A DNA stretch of 64,000 bases from Aquamicrobium sp. GTDB taxonomy: Bacteria; Pseudomonadota; Alphaproteobacteria; Rhizobiales; Rhizobiaceae. Numbering within the stretch: the stretch's first letter is position 1; each line of letters starts with the position of its first letter. Location: contig JAHHDT010000004.1 of assembly GCA_019739225.1 (NCBI GenBank), forward strand, positions 124,001 to 188,000, given 5' to 3'. This document shows, piece after piece, positions 28,264-37,203 of the stretch. The translations under genes were made by a program, and so were the position numbers. A model generated the notes under the pieces. It saw only the letters and a program-made list of their open reading frames with translations. It was not told the origin of the DNA and made no database searches.

Positions 28264-28938
28264 TCAGCGAAGGCGTTTGGGCCGCGGGTCGGCCAGTTCG
28301 CCGGCAAGGCGCCGGTCGAGATAGTCGGCGCACTCGTCAAGCAGCAGCTCGGCATCGTTCGAGAAGAAGTGGTTCGCGCCTGGCAGCGTCTTCTGCGTGA
28401 TCGTGATGCCCTTCTGGGTATGGAGCTTGTCCACCAGACCCTGCACGTCCTTCGGCGGCGCGACCTTGTCGGCGTCGCCGTGAATGATCAGGCCCGAGGA
28501 AGGGCAGGGCGCCAGGAACGAGAAGTCGTAGATGTTGGGCTGCGGTGCGATCGAGATGAAACCTTCGATCTCCGGGCGGCGCATCAGAAGCTGCATGCCG
28601 ATCCACGCGCCGAACGAATAACCCGCCACCCAGCACGTCTTGGAATCGGGATGCAGCGACTGCACCCAGTCAAGCGCCGATGCGGCATCCGAAAGCTCGC
28701 CCGTTCCATGGTCGAACTCGCCTTGGCTACGGCCGATGCCGCGGAAGTTGAAGCGCAGCGTGGTGAAATCACGCTTCTGGAACATGTAGAACAGGTCGTA
28801 GACGATCTTGTTGTTCATCGTGCCGCCGAACTGGGGATGCGGATGCAGAATGATCGCAATCGGCGCGTTCTTTTCCTTCGAGGGCTGGTAGCGTCCCTCG
28901 AGACGGCCTGCGGGACCTGCAAAAATGACTTCGGGCAT
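28264..28938 (-). CDS. Alpha/beta hydrolase, dienelactone-hydrolase-like
   Basis: A 224-residue soluble alpha/beta hydrolase. The early block AIILHPHPQFGGTMNN is the oxyanion region typical of this small bacterial family. The nucleophile elbow reads GYSFGAW (Ser in the G-x-S-x-G pattern). IIHGDADKVAPP supplies the acid Asp, and LPGANHFF the catalytic His. All three catalytic residues are in place, but the substrate is unknown. It is divergent from the cysteine desulfurase gene, across a 245-base region that holds an Irr-like box. Confidence 0.88.
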   Translation of the reverse strand: MPEVIFAGPAGRLEGRYQPSKEKNAPIAIILHPHPQFGGTMNNKIVYDLFYMFQKRDFTTLRFNFRGIGRSQGEFDHGTGELSDAASALDWVQSLHPDSKTCWVAGYSFGAWIGMQLLMRRPEIEGFISIAPQPNIYDFSFLAPCPSSGLIIHGDADKVAPPKDVQGLVDKLHTQKGITITQKTLPGANHFFSNDAELLLDECADYLDRRLAGELADPRPKRLR

Positions 28939-29045
28939 ACTTACTCCACTTCACGCCGCATGCTGCGGCCTCGTCTCGCGCGTCAGAATCGGGGCAATCC
29001 CGCCCCTCGGTCTTGACGGGACAGGGCCGTCACCCTAGAAGCTAG

Positions 29046-29062
29046 TTTAGAACAATTCAAAA
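29046..29062. promoter_or_regulatory. Irr-type iron control element (ICE box)
   Basis: TTTAGAACAATTCAAAA differs at a single base from the palindromic pattern TTTAGAA-N3-TTCTAAA bound by Irr in Rhizobiales. It lies 122 bases upstream of the cysteine desulfurase start, in front of the suf cluster, a known iron-regulated target of Irr (and RirA) in relatives. Irr, stabilised when iron or haem is low, would control transcription here. The match is seen in sequence; the control is inferred. Confidence 0.7.
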
Positions 29063-29183
29063 CTGGCGGCGAAAGATGCCTGCCGGTTCGCAACGCGGGT
29101 AAATAGGACGGCTGACCTTGCAATTTCAAGGAAAAACGCCGACCTGACGCAGCGATGCCGAGCCAAGGAGATTGAAACCCGTC

Positions 29184-30347
29184 ATGGCGGCGAGCCGCGC
29201 CTATCTCGACCACAATGCCAGCGCACCGTTGTTGCCGGCTGCGCGCGCCGCAATGCTGGCCGCGCTTGAGGTCGACGCGAATCCGTCATCCGTTCATGCC
29301 GATGGCCGTTCTGCCCGCCGCATGGTCGACGGGGCGCGACGCGATGTGGCGGCGCTTGCGGGCGGCAAGCCTGAGCATGTGGTTTTCACCTCTGGCGCGA
29401 CGGAAGCGGCATCGATGCTCCTGTCGCCGGACTGGCGCATGGGCAAGGCGCCTGTGCGCATGGCGCGCCTCATCGTTTCGGCAGCCGACCATCCCTGCAT
29501 TCTGAATGGCGGCCGCTTTGCGCCGGATGCGGTCACACGCGTCGGCGTGGATGCTGACGGTATCGTCGACATGGCATCGCTTGAGCGCGAACTGGCCGGC
29601 CACGACCGCGCGCAAGGACTTGTGCTTGTGGCGATCCATGCCGCCAACAACGAGACCGGCGTCATCCAGCCAGTGCGCGACATCGCTGCGCTGGTGAAAG
29701 CTCATGGTGGCGTGCTCGTGGTCGACGCGGTGCAGGCTGCCGGCCGCATTCCACTCGACATCTCCGATGGTTACGGCGATTTCCTGATTCTGTCGTCGCA
29801 CAAGATCGGCGGACCCAAAGGGGTGGGTGCAGTGGTCGGCGTTTCCGACCTGATGATGCCGGTGCCGCTGGTCTCCGGCGGTGGCCAGGAAAAGGGGTTT
29901 AGGGCAGGCACTGAGAACGTGCCGGGGATTGCCGGCTTCGGCGCGGCCGCGCGAGAAGCTTTGGCCGGTCTTGCCGGTGTCGATGGCATTTGTTCGATGC
30001 GCGACACGTTCGAGCGGGTTGTGGTCGAACTCGCCCCTGACGCCACGATCTTCGGAAACCGCACTGAGCGGCTTTGCAATACGTTGTTCTTTGCGGTACC
30101 GGGCCTCAAGGCTGAAACCGCCCAGATCGCATTCGACCTTGCTGGCGTTTCGCTGTCGGCGGGATCGGCCTGCTCCTCCGGCAAGGTTGGTCCGAGCCAT
30201 GTGCTGAAGGCGATGGGGCATGGCGAGGCGGCGGGCGCGCTGAGGGTCTCCATCGGACCCGAGACTGGCGCGGCTGAATTGAAAGCGTTCGAGCAGGCGT
30301 TGCGCGCACATCTGGCGCGGCGCGACGGGCGAGAGCGGGCCGCCTGA
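29184..30347 (+). CDS. Cysteine desulfurase, group I (NifS/IscS-like)
   Basis: A 387-residue PLP enzyme that takes sulfur from cysteine for Fe-S assembly. The ATG at 29184 follows AAGGAG at good spacing; an upstream TTG (29172) is too close to that site. The N-terminus AYLDHNASAPLLP, HAANNETGVIQP, and the Schiff-base Lys in SSHKIGGPKGVG are typical. The catalytic Cys lies in the SAGSACSSGKVGPS loop, longer than in SufS, which marks group I. It opens the suf cluster, followed after 186 bases by sufB; a second desulfurase of group II (sufS) is in the same cluster. Confidence 0.93.
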   Translation: MAASRAYLDHNASAPLLPAARAAMLAALEVDANPSSVHADGRSARRMVDGARRDVAALAGGKPEHVVFTSGATEAASMLLSPDWRMGKAPVRMARLIVSAADHPCILNGGRFAPDAVTRVGVDADGIVDMASLERELAGHDRAQGLVLVAIHAANNETGVIQPVRDIAALVKAHGGVLVVDAVQAAGRIPLDISDGYGDFLILSSHKIGGPKGVGAVVGVSDLMMPVPLVSGGGQEKGFRAGTENVPGIAGFGAAAREALAGLAGVDGICSMRDTFERVVVELAPDATIFGNRTERLCNTLFFAVPGLKAETAQIAFDLAGVSLSAGSACSSGKVGPSHVLKAMGHGEAAGALRVSIGPETGAAELKAFEQALRAHLARRDGRERAA

Positions 30348-30463
30348 GGCGGCGGCATTAGGATCCGGGCTTTTTGCCCGGCAAAGCATGTGTGCGTTGC
30401 AAAAGCAGCCCGTTGGCGGGGTGCATTTTTGCCAATGGCACACTACATGAACCGCATACCGCG

Positions 30464-30486
30464 ATATATGCGCGGAAATATATGCG
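30464..30486. repeat. Direct repeat ATATATGCG x2 upstream of sufB
   Basis: Two copies of ATATATGCG (30464-30472 and 30478-30486) lie 14 bases apart start to start, about 48 bases before sufB, in the 186-base gap after the cysteine desulfurase gene. This could be an operator for an Rrf2-type regulator such as RirA or IscR, or part of a promoter. It is a pattern seen in sequence only. Confidence 0.35.
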
Positions 30487-30533
30487 AATCGACAACTGCC
30501 GGGCCTTGAACCTGGCAAGGATGGAGAGCGCCG

Positions 30534-32045
30534 ATGCCTGCTGTGCAGGAAACGATCGAGCAGGTCCGCAAGATCGATGTGGACCAGTACAAGTACGGAT
30601 TTGAATCGTTTATCGAGATGGATAAGGCCCCCAAGGGCCTGTCTGAGGACACGATCCGTTTCATCTCGGCCAAGAAGGACGAGCCGGAGTGGATGCTTGA
30701 ATGGCGTCTTGGCGCGTTCCGCCGCTGGCTGACGCTTGACGAGCCGAACTGGGCGCGCGTCTCTTATCCGAAGATCGACTTCCAGGACATCCACTACTAC
30801 GCCGCGCCGAAGAACCAGTCGGGTCCGAAGTCGCTCGACGAGGTCGATCCGGAACTGCTGCGCGTCTATGAGAAGCTCGGCATTCCACTGCGCGAGCAGG
30901 AAATCCTGGCCGGCGTCGAGAAGGACCCGGATGACGAGGGCGCAAACGACAACGTCTACAAGTCCGGCCGTGTGGCCGTCGATGCCGTGTTCGATTCGGT
31001 GTCCGTCGTCACCACCTTCAAGGAGGAACTGGCGAAGGCAGGCGTGATCTTCTGCTCGATTTCGGAAGCCATCCGCGAGCATCCGGAGCTGGTGCAGAAA
31101 TATCTCGGCTCCGTCGTGCCGACGACCGACAACTATTATGCGACGCTCAATTCGGCGGTCTTCACCGACGGTTCTTTCGTCTTCGTGCCGAAGGGCGTGC
31201 GGTGCCCGATGGAGCTGTCGACCTATTTCCGCATCAACGAGAAGAACACCGGCCAGTTCGAGCGCACGCTGATCATCGCCGAGGAGGGGGCCTACGTCTC
31301 CTACCTTGAAGGCTGCACGGCCCCGCAGCGCGACGAGAACCAGCTTCACGCTGCCGTGGTCGAGCTGGTTGCGCTCGACGATGCCGAGATCAAGTATTCG
31401 ACCGTGCAGAACTGGTATCCCGGCGACGCGCAGGGCAAGGGCGGCATCTACAACTTCGTCACCAAGCGCGGCGATTGCCGTGGCAGGAATTCGAAGATCT
31501 CGTGGACGCAGGTGGAGACCGGCTCCGCGATCACGTGGAAGTATCCTTCCTGCATACTGCGCGGCGACAATTCGCGCGGCGAGTTCTATTCGATCGCCGT
31601 CTCCAACGGCCACCAGCAGATCGACAGCGGCACCAAGATGATCCATCTCGGCAAGAACACGTCGAGCCGCATCATCTCGAAGGGCATTTCGGCCGGCAAG
31701 TCGAACAACACCTATCGCGGCCAGGTCTCCGCCCACCGCCGCGCCGAGAACGCGCGCAACTTCACCCAGTGCGATTCTCTGCTGATCGGCAACGAGTGCG
31801 GCGCGCATACCGTGCCCTATATCGAGGCGAAGAACTCGACCGCCAAGTTCGAGCACGAGGCTACGACGTCGAAGATTTCGGAAGACCAGCTCTTCTACGT
31901 GATGCAGCGCGGCATTCCCGAGGAAGAGGCGATCGCGCTGATCGTCAACGGCTTCGTCAAGGAAGTCATCCAGGAACTGCCGATGGAATTTGCCGTCGAG
32001 GCGCAGAAGCTGATCGGCATCTCCCTCGAAGGCTCGGTCGGCTAA
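30534..32045 (+). CDS. sufB: Fe-S cluster assembly scaffold protein SufB
   Basis: A 503-residue subunit of the SufBC2D scaffold on which Fe-S clusters form. The start follows AAGGATGGAG. SufB marks are visible: the N-terminal [10 protein letters not shown] region, [32 protein letters not shown]-like [53 protein letters not shown] with the Cys that accepts sulfur, and the C-terminal [18 protein letters not shown]. Length is typical of bacteria. sufC follows 31 bases later. Confidence 0.97.
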   Translation: MPAVQETIEQVRKIDVDQYKYGFESFIEMDKAPKGLSEDTIRFISAKKDEPEWMLEWRLGAFRRWLTLDEPNWARVSYPKIDFQDIHYYAAPKNQSGPKSLDEVDPELLRVYEKLGIPLREQEILAGVEKDPDDEGANDNVYKSGRVAVDAVFDSVSVVTTFKEELAKAGVIFCSISEAIREHPELVQKYLGSVVPTTDNYYATLNSAVFTDGSFVFVPKGVRCPMELSTYFRINEKNTGQFERTLIIAEEGAYVSYLEGCTAPQRDENQLHAAVVELVALDDAEIKYSTVQNWYPGDAQGKGGIYNFVTKRGDCRGRNSKISWTQVETGSAITWKYPSCILRGDNSRGEFYSIAVSNGHQQIDSGTKMIHLGKNTSSRIISKGISAGKSNNTYRGQVSAHRRAENARNFTQCDSLLIGNECGAHTVPYIEAKNSTAKFEHEATTSKISEDQLFYVMQRGIPEEEAIALIVNGFVKEVIQELPMEFAVEAQKLIGISLEGSVG

Positions 32046-32076
32046 GCCGGCGCACCCAATTCAGGACTAAAGAACA

Positions 32077-32832
32077 ATGCTTGAGATCAAGAACCTTCAC
32101 GCCCGCATCGCCGAAGACGGCACCGAGATCATCCGTGGGCTCAACCTGACCGTCAAAAAGGGCGAGGTTGCCGCCATCATGGGGCCGAACGGCTCCGGCA
32201 AGTCTACGCTCTCCTACATCCTCGCCGGCCGCGACGATTACGAGGTGACGGAAGGCGACATCCTCTACAACGGTGAATCCATTCTGGAGATGGACCCGGC
32301 CGAGCGCGCCGCCGCCGGCATCTTCCTGGCCTTCCAGTACCCGATGGAGATACCGGGCGTTGCCACGATGGAGTTCCTCAAGGTCGCGATGAATTCGCAG
32401 CGCAAGGCGCGCGGCGAGGAGGAGCTGAAGATCCCCGACCTGCTGAAGCGGGTCAAGGAAGCGGCGGGCTCGCTCAACATCGACATGAACATGCTCAAGC
32501 GTCCGCTCAATGTCGGCTTCTCCGGCGGCGAGAAGAAGCGCGCCGAAATCCTCCAGATGAAGCTGCTGGAGCCGAAGCTCTGCGTGCTCGACGAGACCGA
32601 TTCCGGCCTCGACATCGATGCGCTCAAGATCGTTTCGGATGGCGTGAACGCCCTGCGTTCGCCGGACCGCGCCATCGTGGTGATCACCCACTACCAGCGC
32701 CTGCTCGAGCACATCGTGCCCGACAGCGTGCATGTGCTCTACAAGGGGCAGGTCATCAAGTCGGGCGACAAGAGCCTGGCGCTCGAACTCGAACAGAACG
32801 GTTACGCCGGCGTGATCGACGAAGCGGCCTGA
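32077..32832 (+). CDS. sufC: Fe-S assembly ATPase SufC
   Basis: A 251-residue ABC-type ATPase of the SufBC2D complex. It has Walker A GPNGSGKSTLSY, a Q-loop in FQYPMEIPGV, the family-specific signature FSGGEKKRAEI, Walker B with LDETDSGLD, and the switch His in VVITHYQRLLEH. No membrane segment is present, as expected for a soluble ABC ATPase. It lies between sufB and sufD, with a 5-base gap to sufD. Confidence 0.97.
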   Translation: MLEIKNLHARIAEDGTEIIRGLNLTVKKGEVAAIMGPNGSGKSTLSYILAGRDDYEVTEGDILYNGESILEMDPAERAAAGIFLAFQYPMEIPGVATMEFLKVAMNSQRKARGEEELKIPDLLKRVKEAAGSLNIDMNMLKRPLNVGFSGGEKKRAEILQMKLLEPKLCVLDETDSGLDIDALKIVSDGVNALRSPDRAIVVITHYQRLLEHIVPDSVHVLYKGQVIKSGDKSLALELEQNGYAGVIDEAA

Positions 32833-32837
32833 GGCGA

Positions 32838-34106
32838 ATGATGAACATCCATGCTTCCCCCACACTGACACCGGCGGAATCCGCGCTGGTCGAGGCGTTT
32901 TCGGAACGCGTGTCCGATCTGCCGGGCGATGCCGCGGTGACGGTCATGCGTGACGACGCCGTCGAGTTGCTGAAAGGCGGCCTGCCTACCCGGCGCATCG
33001 AGGCCTGGCACTATACGGACCTGCGCCGGCTGCTGACCGCGGTGCCTGCCTTCGAGCCTTCCGCGAAGCCCGACACTCTGCGCCCGCTGATCGACGGTTC
33101 GGCGGTGCTGCGCGTCAGCAATGGCAAGGCGGAGAAAGGTTCGGAAATAGAGGGTGTAACGGTCCGCCGTTTCAAGGACATGTTGCTGGCGGGTGACGGC
33201 GATGCCGCGCTTGCGCCCGTCGATGAGACGGATGCCATCGCCGCCGTAAACACGGCTTTCGCGTCCGACGGCTATGCCTTGACGATCGCGGAAGGCGCAC
33301 AGCTCGACGCGCCGGTTGAATTGCAGAACCTGCAGGCCGGCGGCCAGGTCCATGCCCGCTTCCCCGTTATGGTCGGTGCTGGTGCCAAGGCTACGATCGT
33401 GGAACGCCAGACGGGTTCCGGTGTGGCACTGGCAAGCTCGGTGTCGACACTGGACGTCGGTGACGGCGCGGACGTTGTCTGGGTGCTGGTGCAGGAGCAG
33501 CCGGCAACCGCGACGCATCTCGGCCAGATGAGGATTCGCATCGGCAAGGATGCCAGGCTCACGCTCTTCATCATGAATGCCGGCGGTAAGCTGGTCCGGC
33601 AGGAAGTGCGGGTCGACGCGGCCGGCGAAGGGTCTGATTTCAAGCTGCGCGGAATCAACCTGCTGGGCGGCGATACGCATTGCGACGTCACCATGGTGCT
33701 CGACCACTCGGCGCCTGATACGACCTCGACCGAGATCATCCGCAACGTGGTGACAGACAGGGCCCACGGCGTCTTCCAGGGGCAGATCCGCGTCGCCGCG
33801 GTCGCCCAGAAGACCGACGCCAAGATGGCGTGCAACACGCTGCTTCTGTCGGACGATGCAGAGTTCTCGACCAAGCCCGAGCTGGAAATCTTCGCCGACG
33901 ACGTTGCCTGCGGTCATGGCGCAACGGTGACCGAGATCCATCCCGCGCACCTGTTCTATCTGATGGCGCGCGGCGTGCCGGAGAAGGCCGCGCGCGGCCT
34001 GCTCATCAAGGCCTTCCTCGCCGAGATCATCGAGGAGCTGGACGACGAGGCGCTTGTGGCGGCTCTGGAGGCAAAGCTCGACGGCTGGTTCGCCGAGCAC
34101 GGGTGA
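32838..34106 (+). CDS. sufD: Fe-S assembly protein SufD
   Basis: A 422-residue partner of SufB. The C-terminal half has the SufB/D core: HSAPDTTSTEIIRNVVTDRA, FQGQIRVAAVAQKTDAKMACNTLLLSDDAE, KPELEIFADDVACGHGATV (conserved His) and HPAHLFYLMARGVPEKAARG. Two ATG codons stand in tandem; the first was taken, behind GAGG. It starts 5 bases after sufC. Between it and sufS a 195-base palindromic repeat is inserted, which does not break either gene. Confidence 0.95.
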   Translation: MMNIHASPTLTPAESALVEAFSERVSDLPGDAAVTVMRDDAVELLKGGLPTRRIEAWHYTDLRRLLTAVPAFEPSAKPDTLRPLIDGSAVLRVSNGKAEKGSEIEGVTVRRFKDMLLAGDGDAALAPVDETDAIAAVNTAFASDGYALTIAEGAQLDAPVELQNLQAGGQVHARFPVMVGAGAKATIVERQTGSGVALASSVSTLDVGDGADVVWVLVQEQPATATHLGQMRIRIGKDARLTLFIMNAGGKLVRQEVRVDAAGEGSDFKLRGINLLGGDTHCDVTMVLDHSAPDTTSTEIIRNVVTDRAHGVFQGQIRVAAVAQKTDAKMACNTLLLSDDAEFSTKPELEIFADDVACGHGATVTEIHPAHLFYLMARGVPEKAARGLLIKAFLAEIIEELDDEALVAALEAKLDGWFAEHG

Positions 34107-34113
34107 AATTGTG

Positions 34114-34282
34114 GTGCGTCCTTCGAGGCTCGCCCTTGAAGGACGCAGCGAACCCGCAAAAGGGACTAACGGGCTCGCACCTCAGGATGAGGGAGGTTGT
34201 GCATCGAGCCCGCTACGTCTTGGGCTCGACAAATCACTTCTCTCATCCTGAGGTGCGAGCGAAGCGAGCCTCGAAGGACGCA
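34114..34282. repeat. Rhizobial palindromic repeat inside the suf cluster
   Basis: A nested inverted repeat. The outer arms begin GTGCGTCCTTCGAGGCTCGC and end with its exact complement, 20 bp. Inside, GCTCGCACCTCAGGATGAG (from about 34174) faces CTCATCCTGAGGTGCGAGC, also perfect. Dispersed elements with TCCTTCGAGG and CTCAGGATGAGG are common between genes in Mesorhizobium, Bradyrhizobium and kin. In RNA it would fold strongly and could lower sufS expression or protect the upstream message. Confidence 0.9.
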
Positions 34283-34300
34283 CAATAAGGCACGTTGCAA

Positions 34301-35542
34301 ATGGACCAGAAAGTCGAAAACCCACCTTACGACGTTGAGGCGATCCGCCGCGACTTTCCGATCCTGTCGCGCGAGGTTTACGGCAAGCCGCTCGTCTATC
34401 TCGACAACGGTGCTTCGGCACAGAAGCCGCAGGCGGTGATTGACGCGATCTCCCACGCCTACAGCAACGAATACGCAAACGTGCACCGCGGCCTGCATTT
34501 CCTGTCGAACGCGGCAACCGACGCCTACGAGAAGGCGCGCGAGACCGTGCGCGGCTTCCTCAACGCGGAAAGCGTCGACGAGATCGTCTTCACCAAGTCG
34601 ACGACGGAAGCCATCAACACCGTTGCCTATGGCTGGGGCATGCCGAACATCGGCGATGGCGACGAGATCGTGCTCTCGATCATGGAGCACCACTCCAACA
34701 TCGTGCCGTGGCATTTCATCCGCGAAAGGCAGGGCGCGAAGCTCGTATGGGTGCCGGTCGACGATGACGGGGCCTTCCACCTCGAGGATTTCGAAAAAAG
34801 CCTGACCGCGCGCACGAAGCTCGTGGCGATCACCCATATGTCGAATGCGCTCGGCACCGTCACGCCGGTCAAGGAAATCTGCCGCATCGCCAGGGAACGC
34901 GGCATCCCGACGCTGATCGATGGCAGCCAGGCCGCCGTCCACATGCCGGTCGACGTGCGCGACATCGGCTGTGACTGGTACGTGTTCACCGGCCACAAGG
35001 TCTACGGGCCGTCGGGCATCGGCGTGCTTTACGGCCGCAAGGAAATGCTGGCCGCCATGCGTCCCTTCCAGGGCGGTGGCGAGATGATCGAGAACGTCAC
35101 CGAGGAAACGGTGACCTACAACGACCCGCCGCACCGTTTCGAGGCCGGCACGCCGCCGATCGTGCAGGCAATCGGCCTGGGCGCTGCACTCCAGTACATG
35201 CAGGGCATCGGCCGCGAGCGCATCGCCGCGCATGAGGCCGAGCTCACCGCCTACGCGCATGAGCGCCTGCGCGGCATCAACGCAATGCGCATCTTCGGCA
35301 ACGCGCCGGGGAAGGGGGCCATCGTGTCGTTCGAGCTGGAAGGCATCCATGCGCATGACGTCTCGATGGTCATCGACAGGGCGGGCGTGGCGGTCCGCGC
35401 GGGCACCCACTGTGCCCAGCCGCTGCTCAAGCGTTTTGGCGTGACCTCGACATGCAGGGCCTCCTTCGCCATGTATAACACGAAGGCCGAGATCGACATT
35501 CTGGCCGAGGCGCTGGAAAAGGCGCGCACATTCTTCGGGTGA
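34301..35542 (+). CDS. sufS: Cysteine desulfurase SufS, group II
   Basis: A 413-residue PLP enzyme that feeds sulfur to the Suf scaffold, usually with SufE. It has YLDNGASAQKP and HRGLHFLSNAATDAYE at the N-terminus, TKSTTEAINTVA, SIMEHHSNIVPW, DGSQAAVHMPVD and the Schiff-base Lys in FTGHKVYGPSG. The catalytic Cys is in the short RAGTHCAQPLL loop, which marks group II. The ATG at 34301 begins MDQKVENPP; an upstream TTG is unlikely. The stop overlaps the next gene's start. No sufE gene is visible in the cluster. Confidence 0.96.
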   Translation: MDQKVENPPYDVEAIRRDFPILSREVYGKPLVYLDNGASAQKPQAVIDAISHAYSNEYANVHRGLHFLSNAATDAYEKARETVRGFLNAESVDEIVFTKSTTEAINTVAYGWGMPNIGDGDEIVLSIMEHHSNIVPWHFIRERQGAKLVWVPVDDDGAFHLEDFEKSLTARTKLVAITHMSNALGTVTPVKEICRIARERGIPTLIDGSQAAVHMPVDVRDIGCDWYVFTGHKVYGPSGIGVLYGRKEMLAAMRPFQGGGEMIENVTEETVTYNDPPHRFEAGTPPIVQAIGLGAALQYMQGIGRERIAAHEAELTAYAHERLRGINAMRIFGNAPGKGAIVSFELEGIHAHDVSMVIDRAGVAVRAGTHCAQPLLKRFGVTSTCRASFAMYNTKAEIDILAEALEKARTFFG

Positions 35543-35940
35543 TGATGATGGACGAAACGGCAGCACAGACGGAAAACAGCGAGGCGCAGCGTGCGAATGA
35601 CGCGGCTTCCGGCTCCTCCATTCCCCAGGACGAGCTGGCGCGGCTGACGGACGACATCGTCGGTGCGCTGAAGACGGTCTATGATCCGGAGATCCCGGCC
35701 GACATCTACGAACTCGGCCTGATCTACCGCATCGACATCGAGGACGACCGCTCGGTCAAGATCGACATGACGCTGACGGCCCCCGGTTGCCCGGTCGCGG
35801 GCGAGATGCCTGGCTGGGTAGAGAATGCGGTCAGCTCCGTGGAAGGCGTCTCCGGCGTCGACGTCAAGATGGTGTTCGACCCGCCCTGGACCCCCGACAG
35901 GATGTCGGAAGAGGCCCAGGTGGCGGTAGGCTGGTACTGA
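35542..35940 (+). CDS. sufT: SufT-like MIP18 family (DUF59) Fe-S maturation protein
   Basis: A 132-residue protein made of a disordered polar N-terminus (about 30 residues) and a DUF59 domain. The domain shows LKTVYDPEIPADIYELGLIY with the conserved Asp-Pro-Glu, and LTAPGCPVAGEMPGWV with the conserved Cys. SufT helps deliver Fe-S clusters to target enzymes. Three ATG codons follow each other; the first overlaps the sufS TGA, which implies translational coupling. A GTG one codon earlier is also in frame. Confidence 0.92.
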   Translation: MMMDETAAQTENSEAQRANDAASGSSIPQDELARLTDDIVGALKTVYDPEIPADIYELGLIYRIDIEDDRSVKIDMTLTAPGCPVAGEMPGWVENAVSSVEGVSGVDVKMVFDPPWTPDRMSEEAQVAVGWY

Positions 35941-36031
35941 CGACCGGCTTGCACATGACCCGAATCTTCACCATCTTCGGGTTACGATAATCATTCCGCC
36001 GACCTTGAACCGGCGCGCAATGGAGAAGGAA

Positions 36032-36421
36032 ATGGGCAGATTTCAGGTGATGACGATGACCGACGCGGCCGCTGGCCGCGTGCGCGAGATCGTGGACGCC
36101 CGTGACGGCGCGCAAGGCATTCGCGTCGGCATCAAGAAGGGTGGTTGCGCGGGGATGGAATATACCATCGATCTGGTAACCGAACCGGAGGCGAAGGACG
36201 ACCATGTCGAGCATGGCGGCGCCCATGTCTGGGTCGCGCCGGAGGCCGCTCTCTTCCTGCTCGGCACCGAGATGGATTTCGAGAGGACCACGCTGCGCAC
36301 CGGCTTCACCTTTCACAACCCGAACCAGTCGTCTGCCTGCGGCTGCGGCGAATCCGTCGAGTTGAAGCCCGCCGACCTGAAGGCGCTGGCCGAGGCAAGG
36401 GCGGCGGCCGACGCGGCCTAA
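36032..36421 (+). CDS. sufA: A-type Fe-S carrier (SufA/HesB/IscA family)
   Basis: A 129-residue A-type carrier that takes clusters from the Suf scaffold to apoproteins. The three family Cys are present: one in KKGGCAGMEYTI and two in SSACGCGES. The start MGRFQVMTMTD is preceded by GGAGAAGG at close spacing; an ATG four codons earlier (36020) is the alternative. It is about 15 residues longer than E. coli SufA, from the tail LKALAEARAAADAA. It ends the cluster, with a second large palindromic repeat directly after it. Confidence 0.94.
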   Translation: MGRFQVMTMTDAAAGRVREIVDARDGAQGIRVGIKKGGCAGMEYTIDLVTEPEAKDDHVEHGGAHVWVAPEAALFLLGTEMDFERTTLRTGFTFHNPNQSSACGCGESVELKPADLKALAEARAAADAA

Positions 36422-36432
36422 CTCTTGTAGTC

Positions 36433-36613
36433 GTGCGTCCTTCGAGGCTCCCCTTCGACAAGCTCAGGGTCGCGCCTCAGGATGAGGGCCGTTGTGCATT
36501 GAGCCCGCTGCGTGGTGGGATCGAAAGCTAGCCTTCCTCATCCTGAGGTGCGAGCCCGCGAGGGCGTTCGCGGTTTGCTACATTCTTTCGAGGGCGAGCC
36601 TCGAAGGACGCGC
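36433..36613. repeat. Second rhizobial palindromic repeat, after sufA
   Basis: The same element type as the one inside the suf cluster. It starts GTGCGTCCTTCGAGGCTC and ends GAGCCTCGAAGGACGCGC, with inner CGCCTCAGGATGAGG and CCTCATCCTGAGGTGCG arms. The copy has diverged in the middle (CAAGCTCAGGGTCG). It fills the gap between the convergent sufA and GFA-family genes and may double as a transcription terminator. Confidence 0.88.
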
Positions 36614-36624
36614 CCCCGGTTGGC

Positions 36625-37122
36625 TCACGCCACCCACAATTCCCGTTTCTTGTGCCATCCTTCGATGGATTCGTCGGGATAGAGGTCGAAGCTAGCATCG
36701 TGCTCGCGAATGTCGGGCTCGACCCACGAGGCCTTGTATTTCAGCATTAGATGCACACGTTCGGGCGCGGCCGGCAGGTCGGTGTCGATCGCGGAGGCAA
36801 AGGGGTGGACGAGGTCCGGCCATGTCGGATCGTATAGCCAGAGCGCTGACCCACATTTAACGCAGAAGCGGCGTTCGCCGCTGGATGTCTCGCAATGCGG
36901 TCGCTCGTCGTCCTGGATCTCGGCGCGATAGAGCCCGAGATGTTTTTCGCCTTCGATTGACAGCGTGCGCGCGTCGGCGCCCAGGTTGATCGCATATCCG
37001 CCGCCGCCCTGCTGCTTGCGGCAGATCGAGCAGTAGCAAAGCTGGTAGGGGACCGGCGTGTGGCTCTGCACCTCGAAGCGGACCGATCCGCAACGGCAGG
37101 AGCCTTTCAGGAGCATAGGCAT
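36625..37122 (-). CDS. GFA-family (CENP-V/Mss4-like) zinc protein
   Basis: A 165-residue protein of the GFA fold. The N-terminus has GSCRCGSVRFEV (two Cys as C-x-C) and LCYCSICRKQQGGG (three Cys), then FCVKCGSALWLYD with a C-x-x-C, giving the usual zinc sites. The family name comes from glutathione-dependent formaldehyde-activating enzyme, but most members have no proven activity. It is divergent from the TfoX-like gene across 81 bases. Confidence 0.9.
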   Translation of the reverse strand: MPMLLKGSCRCGSVRFEVQSHTPVPYQLCYCSICRKQQGGGGYAINLGADARTLSIEGEKHLGLYRAEIQDDERPHCETSSGERRFCVKCGSALWLYDPTWPDLVHPFASAIDTDLPAAPERVHLMLKYKASWVEPDIREHDASFDLYPDESIEGWHKKRELWVA

Positions 37123-37203
37123 CGCGGCTTTTCTCCGTGTCGCGTTTGCTGCACTCTAACGCCGCCGTCAGACTTTTGTTTCTCTCGAGATGTGGACCCG
37201 GGC

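Noticed and set aside
29286-31856. 856-codon minus-strand frame over the desulfurase and sufB genes
   Set aside because: Antisense shadow. Both plus-strand genes are certain by motif and length, and the frame has no start site or domain.
36005-36031. Upstream TTG or ATG starts for the A-type carrier
   Set aside because: They precede or overlap the ribosome site GGAGAAGG, which serves the ATG at 36032.
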